Shown here in pieces: positions 1-8,544 of a DNA stretch of 64,000 nucleotides. Both the position numbers and the translations under genes were made by a program. The stretch spans positions 62,001 through 126,000 of the forward strand of contig NZ_JAIXHL010000008.1 in the NCBI RefSeq assembly GCF_030145815.1. The letters run 5' to 3'. The DNA is from Sphingomonas sp. (lineage in GTDB: Bacteria > Pseudomonadota > Alphaproteobacteria > Sphingomonadales > Sphingomonadaceae). Position 1 is the first letter of the stretch, and each line of letters starts with the position of its first letter. The notes beneath the pieces are model-generated. The model did no database searches and had not been told where the DNA came from. It saw only the letters and a list, made by a program, of their open reading frames with translations.

Positions 1-843
1 GCTGGCAAAGCGCCGGGCGAATTCGCGCGCCATGTGCGGCCACCCCGCACGGTCGAACTGCGGGATTTTCGACGCCTCCAGCCCCAGCACCGCGCACAGA
101 TCGGCAAAGGCCGCCGGCTCGATTGCGCCGACCGCGACATGGCGCTCATCGGCGCAGCGATAGGTGCGGTAAAAGGGCGCCCCGCCATCGACCAGATTGG
201 CCTCGCGTCGATCGAGCCAGCGCCCGCTCTGCGCCAGGCTCTGGGTCAGCGCCATCAGCGTGCCGACCCCATCCGACGCGGCGGCATCGACAACCCGGCC
301 CTCGCCGTTCGCCTGCGCGCCCAGGATCGCGCTCACCATGCCCAGCGCCAGGAACATGCCGCACCCGGCATGGTCGCCCAGCAGGGTCAATGGCACCACG
401 GGCTGGTCAGGCGTGCCGATCGCATGCAGCGCGCCGGTCAGCGCCAGTACGTTGATGTCGCTGCCCGGACGCTCGGCCATCGGCCCGTCCTGCCCCCACA
501 TGCTCGCCCGGCCATAGACCAGCCGCGGGTTGCGCATCCGGCACGCATCGGGGCCGATCCCCAGCGCATCGATCGAGCGCGGGGGCATGCCCTCGATCAA
601 CCCGTCGGCGCGGTCGATCAGGTCGCGCAGCTCGTTGATCGCCGCCGGATGCCGGAAATTTAGCTCCAGCTCGCGCCGCCCGCGATACAGGCTGGGGACG
701 ACATGGCTCGCATTCGCATCGGGTTGGACGATCCGCACCACGTCCGCCCCCAGATCGGCGAGCAGCATCGCGGCGAACGGCACCGGCCCGATCGCGTCGA
801 TCTCGACGATCCGCACCCCCGCCAGCGGTCCCTTGGTCTGCAC
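1..843 (-). CDS. CaiB/BaiF family CoA-transferase or acyl-CoA racemase (3' end outside window)
   Basis: Family III CoA-transferase or alpha-methylacyl-CoA racemase type, 281 codons visible and open at the window edge; the family is usually 360-400 residues. It begins LAGVRIVEI, the usual CaiB/BaiF opening, and GLIEGMPPRSIDALGIGPD is the typical second motif. Start chosen is GTG at 843, preceded at about 7 bases by the strong ribosome site AAGGAGGG. In mycobacterial methylacyl-CoA racemase the acid/base residues are His126, Asp156 and Glu241. Here Asp157 (LLGDHAG) and Glu242 (GAIEP) are kept, but the usual GHDINY reads GSDINV, so Ser128 replaces the histidine. The reaction is therefore uncertain. 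It diverges from the FMN reductase gene. Confidence 0.85.
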   Translation of the reverse strand, partial: MQTKGPLAGVRIVEIDAIGPVPFAAMLLADLGADVVRIVQPDANASHVVPSLYRGRRELELNFRHPAAINELRDLIDRADGLIEGMPPRSIDALGIGPDACRMRNPRLVYGRASMWGQDGPMAERPGSDINVLALTGALHAIGTPDQPVVPLTLLGDHAGCGMFLALGMVSAILGAQANGEGRVVDAAASDGVGTLMALTQSLAQSGRWLDRREANLVDGGAPFYRTYRCADERHVAVGAIEPAAFADLCAVLGLEASKIPQFDRAGWPHMAREFARRFAS

Positions 844-912
844 CCCGTCCCTCCTTCGCCGTCCCGCGCGATCAGGGTGGCCGATCCCGGTGGTTTCCGC
901 TAGCCCCGCGCC

Positions 913-1449
913 ATGAGCAAGCCGCACATCGTCGCCCTTGGCGGAACATCGCGCCCCGAATCGAGCACCGGCCGCGCGCTGGCGCGCTGTCTGGCGATCG
1001 CGGAGGAAGCTGGCGCACGCACCACGCTGCTGACGGGCGAGGCGATCAACTTCCCGCCCTATGAGCTGTGCGACCCGGTGCCGGACGGCAATATCGCGCA
1101 GTTCGTCGCGGTGCTGCGCAGCGCCGATGCGGTGATCGTCGGCTCGCCCGGCTATCACGGCACGCTGTCGGGGCTGGTCAAGAACGCGCTCGACCATGTC
1201 GAGCTGCTGCGCGGCGACGATCGCGTCTATTTCGACCGGATGCCGGTGGGCATGGTCGCGACGGCGGGCGGATGGCAGGCTGCGGTGTCGACCATGGCGG
1301 CGCTGCGCACGGTGGTCCACGCGCTGCGCGGCTGGCCGACCCCGCTGGGTGTCGCGATCAACATGGGCGCGCCCGGCGATCCATTGGCCGATGCCGACGC
1401 GCAACTGCGCATGATGGTTGACCAGATCCTGTGGTTTCTGCGGCGCTGA
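913..1449 (+). CDS. NADPH-dependent FMN reductase family protein
   Basis: A 178-residue flavodoxin-like reductase, the full length for the NADPH-dependent FMN reductase family. The FMN phosphate loop is GTSRPESSTGRAL near residues 11-23, and the isoalloxazine-side motif GSPGYHGTLSGLVKNALDH lies near 77-95. Both are diagnostic. It likely reduces flavin, quinone or azo substrates in the cytoplasm. The substrate cannot be read from the sequence. It is divergent from the CaiB-like gene, with about 70 bases between starts, so the two may share a control region. Confidence 0.85.
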   Translation: MSKPHIVALGGTSRPESSTGRALARCLAIAEEAGARTTLLTGEAINFPPYELCDPVPDGNIAQFVAVLRSADAVIVGSPGYHGTLSGLVKNALDHVELLRGDDRVYFDRMPVGMVATAGGWQAAVSTMAALRTVVHALRGWPTPLGVAINMGAPGDPLADADAQLRMMVDQILWFLRR

Positions 1450-1467
1450 GTAGTAGCCCAAGTAAGA

Positions 1468-1548
1468 CGGCACCGGCCCGCTCCCCCACCCGGCCACCCA
1501 TATCATGCTACCGCTGGGTGGTCGGGTGGGGGGAGCGGGCCGATGCCG
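1468..1548. repeat. Long inverted repeat, copy 1 (diverged hairpin)
   Basis: A 33-base arm starting CGGCACCGGCCCGCTC at 1468-1500 is followed after a 14-base loop by its near-complement at 1515-1548. The right arm carries a few changes and one extra G. A near-identical element with perfect arms lies at 61756-61837. It sits between the FMN reductase and the receiver-domain gene. It could act as a terminator, but there is no T tract, so a dispersed REP-like or MITE-like element is more likely. Confidence 0.8.
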
Positions 1549-1623
1549 CCGCCCAGCGTAGCGCTAAACGGCACCAGCGCAGCGTTAACAGGATCGTGAC
1601 GCTCCCGGCATAGATTGGGTGTC

Positions 1624-2220
1624 ATGGTGAGCCCTGACACCCAGACAGGCGATTCGCGCCGGCGTCACACGCGCACGATCCTGGTCGTCGATGACAGCCG
1701 GACCAGCCTGCACGTCATCGGCGGACGGCTGGGCGCGATGGGCTATATGGTGGTGCTGGCACAAAGCGGTCGCGAGGCGCTCGATCTGATTTCCGGGCGT
1801 GGCTTCGACCTTGTCCTGCTCGACATGGTGATGCCGGGCATGTCGGGGCTGGAGGCGCTGGCGGAAATTCGCACTGCGCCCGACACTGCCGACCTGCCCG
1901 TGATCATGATCACCGCGCTCAACGATACGGACGGCGCGGTTGCGGCGCTCGCGGCGGGGGCGGACGACCATATTGCCAAGCCGTTCGATTTCGGTGTGCT
2001 TCAGGCGCGGATCGAACGCACGCTGGAGCGCGCCGGGCGAATCGCTGAGCTCAAGCGCACCGTCGCCTCGCTCGACGCGCGAATCGCCGCGCGCGCGATC
2101 GAACTGGGCGAGACGCGCAGCGAACTCGCCGTCACCCGTGCCGATTGTGCGCGGCTGCAGGGATCGATCGACGCGCGGGCCGGCCGCGTCGTGCCGCTCA
2201 ACGGAACCAGTGTCGCCTGA
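1624..2220 (+). CDS. Response-regulator receiver-domain protein with C-terminal coiled coil
   Basis: A single receiver domain, residues about 17-137, with acidic pair Asp23/Asp24 (VVDDS), phospho-acceptor Asp67 (LLDMVMPG), Thr97 (VIMITALND) and Lys119 (IAKPFD), so all signalling residues are present. The remaining 60 residues are a charged Ala/Arg/Glu-rich helix that looks like a coiled coil; no DNA-binding or enzymatic output domain is visible. ATG at 1624 is preferred; an upstream TTG at 1615 would add three residues. No histidine kinase is adjacent, so the partner is unknown. The last 23 bases overlap the 3' end of the convergent zntB-like gene. Confidence 0.85.
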   Translation: MVSPDTQTGDSRRRHTRTILVVDDSRTSLHVIGGRLGAMGYMVVLAQSGREALDLISGRGFDLVLLDMVMPGMSGLEALAEIRTAPDTADLPVIMITALNDTDGAVAALAAGADDHIAKPFDFGVLQARIERTLERAGRIAELKRTVASLDARIAARAIELGETRSELAVTRADCARLQGSIDARAGRVVPLNGTSVA

Positions 2221-3148
2221 CGAAATACAGGCCGACCCCGGCCGCGACCGCCAGGCTGAAGCCGGTGATCACCCAGAATGATTCGGGATGTCTGGCATAG
2301 GGAATGCCATCGACATTCATCCCGAACAGCCCGGTGATGAACGTCAGCGGCAGAAAGATCATCGCCACCACCGCGATCAGCAGCGAGCGCTGATCAATCA
2401 CCTCGGCGCGCAAATCGGTCAGCGCCTCATGGATCAGCGCCGCGCGCTCGCGAATGCTCTCCAGCTCCTCCGCCATGCGTGCCGCGCGGTCGGCGGCGGC
2501 GTTGATGTGCAGCCGGTCCTCGTCACTCAGCCACGGTACCGGCAGCCCGGCGAGCTTCTCCAGCGCCACCCGTTGCGGATAGAGGAAGCGGCGATATCCA
2601 ATCGCCTTGCGCCGCGCCGCGCTGACACTGCGGCGCAGCTCAAATGCGGCGCGCGGATCGAGCTGCTCCTCGCAATCGTCGAGTGAATCGCCAAGCTGCG
2701 CGACATGCGGATCGAGCTGTTCGGTGATCGCGGTCGCCAGCGTCGCGATCAGATCGCCCGCGTCCCGGATCTGCCCCGCCTCCATCGCTGCGCGCGCCGC
2801 ATCCAGCGCGTCGAGCGGCAGCCGGGTCACCGAAATCACGCGGCGCCCATCGGCGCGCATCCGGATCGATGCGAGCGGATCGCTGCTTGCCATCTGCGCC
2901 TGTGTCATGCCGCGCAGATTGAGCAACGCCGCGCCATCGACCTGCTCGCAACGCGGGCGCGTTTCCAGCGCGGTCAGCGCATCGATCGTGAAATGGTCGA
3001 GTGCGGCGTGATCGCGCAGCCACGCCTGCACCTCCTCATCGCGCGAGGTGAGGTGGATCCACACGAACTCCGCCGCGCATGCCAGCGCGTCGCGCGGGGC
3101 GATCTCCTCGACGGCGTCCGCCGTGACCCGATAGGCAAATCCACTCAT
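2198..3148 (-). CDS. zntB: CorA/ZntB family divalent metal transporter
   Basis: A 316-residue inner-membrane cation channel or transporter. A long soluble N-terminal domain is followed by two C-terminal membrane helices. The family signature GMN is at about 276-278 in ITGLFGMNVDG, directly after the first helix. The short periplasmic loop and RRHWFR ending match ZntB rather than classical CorA, so zinc efflux or uptake is likely, but ion choice cannot be proven. It is the last gene of the argH operon, and its ATG overlaps the stop of the siroheme gene in ATGA. Confidence 0.85.
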   Translation of the reverse strand: MSGFAYRVTADAVEEIAPRDALACAAEFVWIHLTSRDEEVQAWLRDHAALDHFTIDALTALETRPRCEQVDGAALLNLRGMTQAQMASSDPLASIRMRADGRRVISVTRLPLDALDAARAAMEAGQIRDAGDLIATLATAITEQLDPHVAQLGDSLDDCEEQLDPRAAFELRRSVSAARRKAIGYRRFLYPQRVALEKLAGLPVPWLSDEDRLHINAAADRAARMAEELESIRERAALIHEALTDLRAEVIDQRSLLIAVVAMIFLPLTFITGLFGMNVDGIPYARHPESFWVITGFSLAVAAGVGLYFVRRHWFR

Positions 3149-3900
3149 CGCGTGGTTGAAACATCGACGGTGAGGCCGGGCAAGCCCTCAGGCGGCGCGT
3201 CGCACAACATGCGATCGGCATCGGCGCGCGCGCGGTCGAGGATCGCGGCGGGCACATCGGCGCGATGCGTCACCCGATCCGCCTGCGCCAACCAGCGCGC
3301 CTGCCGCAGCGTCAGGTCGTCGGGATCGGGGGAGGTCAGTATGATTGCCTCGATCCGGTCGCCCGGTGCATCGGACCCGGCGATCCAGCGCGCCACCGCC
3401 TTCTCATCCTGTGCCTGCAACGGATCGAGCGGCCCGCTCAACGCAGCACCCAGCGCCCGCCGCCGCTCGCCCCCATCGGGCCAGCGCGCGCGCATCGCCC
3501 CGCGCGCCGCCGCCAGCGCATCGGCGAACGCGCCAAGGCCAGCCGGAATGAGTGGTTCGATCCGCTGGCGCAGTGCCGCCGCCAGACCCGCCGACGCGCC
3601 GCCGGTGCCGATCGCAATCGTCACCGGATCGCGCTCGATGATCGCGGGCAAGGTGAAGTCGCACAGATCGGGCCGGTCGGCGACATTGACCAGCAGCCCG
3701 CGTGCCTTCAGCCGCGCAACCACCGGCTCCGGATCCTCGCACGCGACCAAAGCGATCTGCGCGAGCGCATCCTCGCCCACGATCACCGCGCCCGCGCGTT
3801 CGAGCAAGCGGCGCTTGGCCTCCGCCATCGCGCCGTCGCCCACCAAGATTGCCGGCCGCCCGTCCAGCCGCACAAAAACGGGCAGGCCGGAGCGCTTCAC
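3145..3900 (-). CDS. Precorrin-2 dehydrogenase / sirohydrochlorin ferrochelatase-like protein
   Basis: A 251-residue protein related to the N-terminal (dehydrogenase/ferrochelatase) half of siroheme synthase CysG. The Rossmann segment PAILVGDGAMAEAKRRLLER near residues 16-35 matches the CysG NAD-binding loop, and VNVADRPDLCDFTLPAIIER matches its second motif. There is no methyltransferase half. It probably makes siroheme, the cofactor of sulfite and nitrite reductases, in the cytoplasm. The start is GTG at 3900, which overlaps the lysA stop as GTGA; its own stop overlaps the zntB start as ATGA, so translation of all three is likely coupled. Confidence 0.8.
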   Translation of the reverse strand: MKRSGLPVFVRLDGRPAILVGDGAMAEAKRRLLERAGAVIVGEDALAQIALVACEDPEPVVARLKARGLLVNVADRPDLCDFTLPAIIERDPVTIAIGTGGASAGLAAALRQRIEPLIPAGLGAFADALAAARGAMRARWPDGGERRRALGAALSGPLDPLQAQDEKAVARWIAGSDAPGDRIEAIILTSPDPDDLTLRQARWLAQADRVTHRADVPAAILDRARADADRMLCDAPPEGLPGLTVDVSTTR

Positions 3901-5156
3901 CGCACCCACTCGGGGACGCGCTCGGACCCCATGATCGTTTCGGGCTGGATGCGGTCCGCGACCACCGCGAACTTGTCGCCCGACACCAGCACCTCGGGCA
4001 CCAGCGCACGGCTGTTGTAAGTCGAGGCCATGGTCGCGCCGTACGCGCCAGCCGTGCGGAACACGCCCAGATCGCCCGACTTCACCAGATCGATCTCGCG
4101 CCCCATCGCGAACGTATCGCCGGTCTCGCACACCGGCCCCGCGATATTCGCGACGAACTTCTCGCCCGTCGGCTCGACCGCCTCGAACGCATGATAGGCG
4201 TCGTAGAGCGCCGGGCGGGCCAGGTCGTTCATCGCCGCATCGACGATGACATAGGGGTTGATGCTCGCCGGCTTCACCCAGATCACCTCGGTCACCAGCA
4301 CGCCTGCATTGCCGCAGATAAACCGGCCCGGCTCGAACATCAGCGTCACGTCCCAATCGGCGGTGACGCGCTTGACCATCGCGCCGAATTCCTCGGCGGT
4401 CGAAACCTTGTCATCAGGCTCGTAAGGGACGCCAAGTCCGCCGCCCAGATCGACATGGGTGATGGTGTGTCCGGCAGCGCGCAGCTGCGCGACCAGCTCG
4501 CCGACGCGCTTGTAGGCCGCCTCCAGCGGGGCGAGCGTCTTGAGCTGGCTGCCGATATGGATCGCCACGCCGCGCAGGTTCATGCCCGGCCGCTTGGCCA
4601 GCCGGTCGAAGATCGCGGGCGCGCGGTCGATCGCGACGCCGAACTTGTTCTCCGCCTTGCCGGTCGAAATCTTGGCATGCGTGCCCGCATCGACATCGGG
4701 GTTCACGCGCAGCACTGCCGGCGCAGTCTTGCCCTGGGCATGCGCGAGGTCGGCGAGCACCTCTCCCTCTTCCTCCAGCTCCAGGTTGAACTGACCGATC
4801 CCTTCGTCCAGCCCCAGCTGCAGCTCGCCGCGCGTCTTGCCGACGCCCGAAAACACGATGTCCTCGGGCTTCATCCCCGCCGCCAGCGCGCGCTTGAGTT
4901 CGCCGCCCGACACGACATCCGCGCCATAGCCCTGCTTGGCGAGCACGCCGAGCACGGCAAGGTTCGGATTGGCCTTGATCGCGAAGGCGATATGCACGCG
5001 CGGCAGGTCGGCCAGCGCGGCCTTCAGCACCTGCGCATGCCGCTCCAGCGTGGCGGTGGAGTAGACGTAGAAGGGCGTGCCGACCTCTGCCGCGATGCGC
5101 GAAATGGCGACGTTCTCGGCGTGCAGCACGCCGTTCTTGCGATTGAAATGGTCCAT
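3897..5156 (-). CDS. lysA: Diaminopimelate decarboxylase
   Basis: A 419-residue PLP enzyme that decarboxylates meso-diaminopimelate to L-lysine. The PLP lysine is Lys61 in AFAIKANPN. Other fold-type III motifs are HIGSQL, the phosphate loop GGGLGVPY, and EPGRFICGNAGVLVTEV. Length is normal. It sits third in argH-lptM-lysA-sirC-zntB, 10 bases after lptM, an order common in alphaproteobacteria. Confidence 0.95.
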   Translation of the reverse strand: MDHFNRKNGVLHAENVAISRIAAEVGTPFYVYSTATLERHAQVLKAALADLPRVHIAFAIKANPNLAVLGVLAKQGYGADVVSGGELKRALAAGMKPEDIVFSGVGKTRGELQLGLDEGIGQFNLELEEEGEVLADLAHAQGKTAPAVLRVNPDVDAGTHAKISTGKAENKFGVAIDRAPAIFDRLAKRPGMNLRGVAIHIGSQLKTLAPLEAAYKRVGELVAQLRAAGHTITHVDLGGGLGVPYEPDDKVSTAEEFGAMVKRVTADWDVTLMFEPGRFICGNAGVLVTEVIWVKPASINPYVIVDAAMNDLARPALYDAYHAFEAVEPTGEKFVANIAGPVCETGDTFAMGREIDLVKSGDLGVFRTAGAYGATMASTYNSRALVPEVLVSGDKFAVVADRIQPETIMGSERVPEWVR

Positions 5157-5166
5157 GATGGTCTTC

Positions 5167-5406
5167 TTATTGCGGCGGCAGGTCGAACTCGTCGCTGCGC
5201 CGTTCCTCTGAGCTGCGCAGCACTTCGTCGCTGCGCGTCGGTCGCGTCTGGGGCGGCGCCTTCGTCAGGTCTGCCGGTGCCGGCGTGGCCACCGCACCAT
5301 AGGGTTTGGGGGGCAGCGACTCCCCGGCGGCCGGTTTCAGGTCACCCCGATTGCCGCATGCGGCCAGCAGAAGCGCCGTGAAGACCACCAGGGTTCGCAT
5401 ATTCAT
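5167..5406 (-). CDS. lptM: Small LptM/YifL-type lipoprotein
   Basis: A 79-residue protein with a short hydrophobic signal and lipobox LLAACG, followed by [17 protein letters not shown]. The lipidated Cys-Gly-x-x-Gly opening and proline-rich tail fit LptM (YifL), which helps mature the LptD lipopolysaccharide translocon. The conserved location between argH and lysA supports the call. Two in-frame ATGs exist (5406 and 5400). The first overlaps the argH stop as ATGA and is preferred. The C-terminal third is charged and not recognisable. Confidence 0.75.
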   Translation of the reverse strand: MNMRTLVVFTALLLAACGNRGDLKPAAGESLPPKPYGAVATPAPADLTKAPPQTRPTRSDEVLRSSEERRSDEFDLPPQ

Positions 5407-6773
5407 TCTCCTCTTGCAGCGCGGGCGGCTGCAATCGCCGCACGCACCCGGGTCGGGGCCGTGCCACCAAAACTCATCCGGCTCGCCACCGAAGCATCGA
5501 CCGTCAATACGTCAAACACGCGCGCATCGATACGCCCGTCGATCGCCTGCAGTTCCGCCAGTTCCAGCTGGTCGAGCCGCACGCCCTTCGCCTCCGCCGC
5601 CGCGACCGCGCGCCCGGTGATATGGTGCGCCTCACGGAATGGGATGCCGCCTTCGCGCACCAGCCAGTCGGCCAGGTCCGTAGCGGTGGCAAAGCCGCTT
5701 TCGGCCAGGCCGCGCATCCGGTCGGTGCGGAAACTCGCGCTCTCGACCATCCCGGTCATCGCCGCGATCGACAGCGCCAGCAGGTCATGCGCCTCGAATA
5801 CCGGCGGCTTGTCGTCCTGCATGTCCTTCGAATAGGCGAGCGGCAGGCCCTTCATCGTGATCATCAGCGCGGTCAGGCACCCGACGATCCGCCCGCTATG
5901 CCCGCGCACCAGCTCCGCCGCATCGGGATTGCGCTTTTGCGGCATGATCGAGCTGCCGGTCGACCATTGGTCGGACAGCTTGACGAAGCCGAAGGGCTGG
6001 CTCGCCCAGATCACGAATTCTTCGGCAAGGCGACTGAGGTGCAGCGAACATTGCGCCGCCGCCATCAGATAATCGAGCGCGAAGTCGCGGTCGCTCACGG
6101 CATCGAGCGAGTTGCGCGTCGGCCCGTCGAACCCCAGCGCCGCTGCAGTCATCTCGCGATCCAGCGGAAAGCCCGTCCCCGCCAGTGCCGCCGACCCCAA
6201 CGGGCAGAGATTGCCCCGCGCACGGTTGTCGGAAAACCGCGACACATCCCGCGCGATCATCTCGAAATAGGCCATCAGATGATGCCCCAACGTCACCGGC
6301 TGCGCGCTCTGCAGATGGGTGAAGCCCGGCATCACGCTGTCGGCATGCTCCTGCGCCCGCGTCAGCAGCGCGCCCTGCAACGCGTCGAGCGCGGTGAGCA
6401 CCTGATCACTCGCGTCGCGCACCCACAGTCGGAAATCGGTCGCGACCTGATCGTTGCGGCTGCGCGCGGTGTGCAGCCGTCCGGCAACCGGCCCGATCTT
6501 CTCGGCCAGCCGCGATTCGGTCAGCATATGAATGTCTTCGAGCGCCAGATCCTCGGGCACCCCGTCGCGCGCATAGTCTTCGGCAACCGCGTCCAGCCCG
6601 GCCGAAATCGTCGCGGCATCCTCCGCCGACACGATCCCCTGCTGCCCCAGCATCGCAACATGCGCCTTCGACCCCGCGATATCCTGGCGCCACATTCGCT
6701 TGTCGAACGGGATCGATGCGTTAATCTCACGCATCACCGACGACGGGCCTTCGGCGAAGCGCCCGCCCCACAT
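5403..6773 (-). CDS. argH: Argininosuccinate lyase
   Basis: A 456-residue enzyme of the fumarase/aspartase superfamily that splits argininosuccinate to arginine and fumarate. It begins [20 protein letters not shown], the standard ArgH N-terminus. It carries [17 protein letters not shown] and the superfamily signature [10 protein letters not shown] at 273-282. The frame stays open upstream to 6959, but homologues begin at the MWGGRF methionine, and AAGGGAAG lies about 10 bases upstream of it. Its ATG shares the palindrome CATG with the start of the divergent thioredoxin gene. Confidence 0.95.
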   Translation of the reverse strand: MWGGRFAEGPSSVMREINASIPFDKRMWRQDIAGSKAHVAMLGQQGIVSAEDAATISAGLDAVAEDYARDGVPEDLALEDIHMLTESRLAEKIGPVAGRLHTARSRNDQVATDFRLWVRDASDQVLTALDALQGALLTRAQEHADSVMPGFTHLQSAQPVTLGHHLMAYFEMIARDVSRFSDNRARGNLCPLGSAALAGTGFPLDREMTAAALGFDGPTRNSLDAVSDRDFALDYLMAAAQCSLHLSRLAEEFVIWASQPFGFVKLSDQWSTGSSIMPQKRNPDAAELVRGHSGRIVGCLTALMITMKGLPLAYSKDMQDDKPPVFEAHDLLALSIAAMTGMVESASFRTDRMRGLAESGFATATDLADWLVREGGIPFREAHHITGRAVAAAEAKGVRLDQLELAELQAIDGRIDARVFDVLTVDASVASRMSFGGTAPTRVRAAIAAARAARGE

Positions 6774-7377
6774 GGAATTGGAGCTTCCCTTGCGCTCGAC
6801 GATCGCGCTTCTCCTCGTAACAGGTCTTGGAATTGCCGGCTGCGATAGTGGCAAGCAACCCGACCCGCAAGCAACCGCAACTGTCGCCGCCGAAAGCCCG
6901 GCTGCGCCCGACAACGCCTCCGACGAGCCCGAACGCGTCGGCACGGTCGACCGCAGCAAGCAGGGCGAGGCCGCGCCCGACTACGGTTTCCTCGACCCAG
7001 CGGGCAAGCCGGTGACGCTGGCGGCGTTCCGTGGCAAGCCGCTGCTGGTCAACCTGTGGGCCACCTGGTGCGCGCCTTGCGTGCGCGAAATGCCGACGCT
7101 CGACCGGCTCGCGGTGCGGGAAAAGGACAAGCTGCAAGTGCTGGTGATCAGCCAGGACCTCGACGGCGCGGCCAAGGTCACGCCCTTCTTCGAAAAGGCC
7201 AAGTTCGCCGCGCTCCAGCCCTATCTCGACCCCGATGTGAAGTTCTCGACCGGCTATGGCGTCAACCTGCCGACGACGATCCTCTACGATGCGGAGGGCA
7301 AGGAAGTGTGGCGCGTGTCAGGCGACATGGAGTGGGACGGCGAGACGGCGGCAAAGTGGATCGCGGAGGCGGGCTAG
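6772..7377 (+). CDS. TlpA-like thioredoxin lipoprotein
   Basis: A 201-residue envelope protein. An N-terminal signal ends in lipobox GIAGC (Cys24). An Ala/Pro-rich linker of about 40 residues leads to a TlpA/redoxin domain with active-site motif WATWCAPC (Cys100 and Cys103). It probably reduces disulfides of periplasmic proteins while anchored to the membrane. The start is ATG at 6772 (MELELPLRS). No clear ribosome site precedes it; an in-frame TTG at 6790 would also keep the signal. It diverges from argH with start codons overlapping by two bases. Confidence 0.85.
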   Translation: MELELPLRSTIALLLVTGLGIAGCDSGKQPDPQATATVAAESPAAPDNASDEPERVGTVDRSKQGEAAPDYGFLDPAGKPVTLAAFRGKPLLVNLWATWCAPCVREMPTLDRLAVREKDKLQVLVISQDLDGAAKVTPFFEKAKFAALQPYLDPDVKFSTGYGVNLPTTILYDAEGKEVWRVSGDMEWDGETAAKWIAEAG

Positions 7378-7381
7378 ACAT

Positions 7382-7780
7382 ATGACGCCGCCTATCGATG
7401 AAACCCCTTATTGTCGCTTGTACATCGACACGCGTGCATCTGATGACGATGTTCAGGCACTTTTGGACCAGTCGACGTCGAAGGAATTCGATGGATTGCG
7501 GGTTTGGGCCGACAACTTCAAAAATGATGCATATCTAGCGGAGCAGAGTGCTCGCAAGCCGTACCATCCTATTGAGGCATCGCGCTGGACAGCGGAAGTC
7601 GACGCCGAAGACAGCGATCCTGAAAGCCATGAGCGCTTTCAAGCGGGTGTCGTGGCTATGATCCGCAGCCTGCGCGCGTGCGGAATGATAGTGACTGCCT
7701 CCTGCGACTTTGAGGATCGCGTGGCATCGGAGACTGGTTGGAACTGGAGCAGCGAGACCACCGAGCCGCCCCGCAGCTGA
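7382..7780 (+). CDS. Hypothetical small acidic protein
   Basis: A 132-residue soluble, acidic protein beginning MTPPIDETPYCRLYIDTRAS. It has no signal, no membrane helix and no motif I recognise. Base composition is visibly less GC-rich than its neighbours. That, its size and its acidity resemble immunity-type or other accessory proteins, but no toxin gene is near. ATG at 7382 follows the TlpA-like stop by a few bases, so it may be co-transcribed. It ends against the stop of the convergent tetR. Confidence 0.6.
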   Translation: MTPPIDETPYCRLYIDTRASDDDVQALLDQSTSKEFDGLRVWADNFKNDAYLAEQSARKPYHPIEASRWTAEVDAEDSDPESHERFQAGVVAMIRSLRACGMIVTASCDFEDRVASETGWNWSSETTEPPRS

Positions 7781-8437
7781 CTACCGAACCCCCAACCCCC
7801 GCGCCAGCAACTCCGCCACTGTATCGGCCACCTCGCCCGCCTCGGCGTCCTCGCTCCACACGCCGTAGCGCAGGCCCAGGAACACGTTCATCCCCATGAT
7901 CGCCCAGGCGTGGACCTCGGACACATCGGCGCGCACTTCGCCGCGTTCCGCCGCCGCCTTCAGCCGCTTTTCGATGCGTTCGGCGGTGGTCTGATAGTGT
8001 AGCCGGAAGCTCTCGGGATCGACGAACTCGGCCTCGTCGATGATGCGGTAGATTTCCTTGTGCTTGCGCACGAAGCCGATGAAGGTTTCCAGGCCCGCCC
8101 GCTCGGCGGCGATCTGCTCCGGGGCGGCGCGGATCGCTGGGGCGACATGTTCGCGCACCTGATCGCTCATGTCGCGCACCAGCGCGCGGAACACCGCGTC
8201 CTTCGAATCGAAATAGGTGTAAAAACTGCCCAGCGCCACGCCGGCGCGGCGGGTAATGCCGCTCACCGACCCGTCATGAAATCCCTTCTCGCCGAACTCG
8301 GCGGCAGCGGCGTCCAAAATCGCGCGCAACGTGCGGCGGCCGCGTGCGGTGCGCGGCTCCTTGCCCTCACTCGCCGCGCTGTCGCCCAGATGCAAAGCAG
8401 GGGGCAGTGTGGCGGACTTGCCACGTTCTTGCGTCAT
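7781..8437 (-). CDS. TetR family transcriptional regulator
   Basis: A 218-residue TetR repressor. After a charged 30-residue lead comes the helix-turn-helix region TLRAILDAAAAEFGEKGF...ITRRAGVALGSFYTYFDSK (about 36-80), the standard TetR pattern, followed by a helical ligand domain. It is divergent from the TonB-dependent receptor gene. An inverted repeat lies inside the predicted promoter of that receptor, so local control of the receptor, and perhaps of the MFS gene behind it, is the simplest reading. Confidence 0.88.
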   Translation of the reverse strand: MTQERGKSATLPPALHLGDSAASEGKEPRTARGRRTLRAILDAAAAEFGEKGFHDGSVSGITRRAGVALGSFYTYFDSKDAVFRALVRDMSDQVREHVAPAIRAAPEQIAAERAGLETFIGFVRKHKEIYRIIDEAEFVDPESFRLHYQTTAERIEKRLKAAAERGEVRADVSEVHAWAIMGMNVFLGLRYGVWSEDAEAGEVADTVAELLARGLGVR

Positions 8438-8460
8438 TTATCCCCTCCTTCATCCGGAAG

Positions 8461-8489
8461 TTGAAACCCGGTTCAGGTTTCACTATAGG
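8461..8489 (+). promoter_or_regulatory. Predicted promoter of the TonB receptor with TetR-type operator in the spacer
   Basis: TTGAAA (8461-8466), a 17-base spacer and TATAGG (8484-8489) form a good sigma-70 promoter reading right. The inverted repeat TGAAACC-N7-GGTTTCA (8462-8482) covers the spacer and part of the -35 box. This is where a repressor would block polymerase, and the adjacent divergent TetR gene is the obvious candidate. Binding is inferred from position and symmetry only. Confidence 0.55.
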
Positions 8490-8544
8490 CAAGCTCAACC
8501 ACTGACAAGGCCGGGATTCGTCGGCCGCTTTTGGGGAGGAAAGC

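Noticed and set aside
3702..5381. A 559-codon plus-strand frame opposite lysA and its neighbours
   Set aside because: It is the antisense shadow of lysA and the siroheme gene. High GC keeps the opposite frame open. It has no ribosome site or family resemblance.
5403..6959. An argH start about 60 codons upstream of MWGGRF
   Set aside because: Homologues begin at MWGGRF; the extra segment is antisense to the signal peptide and linker of the TlpA-like gene.
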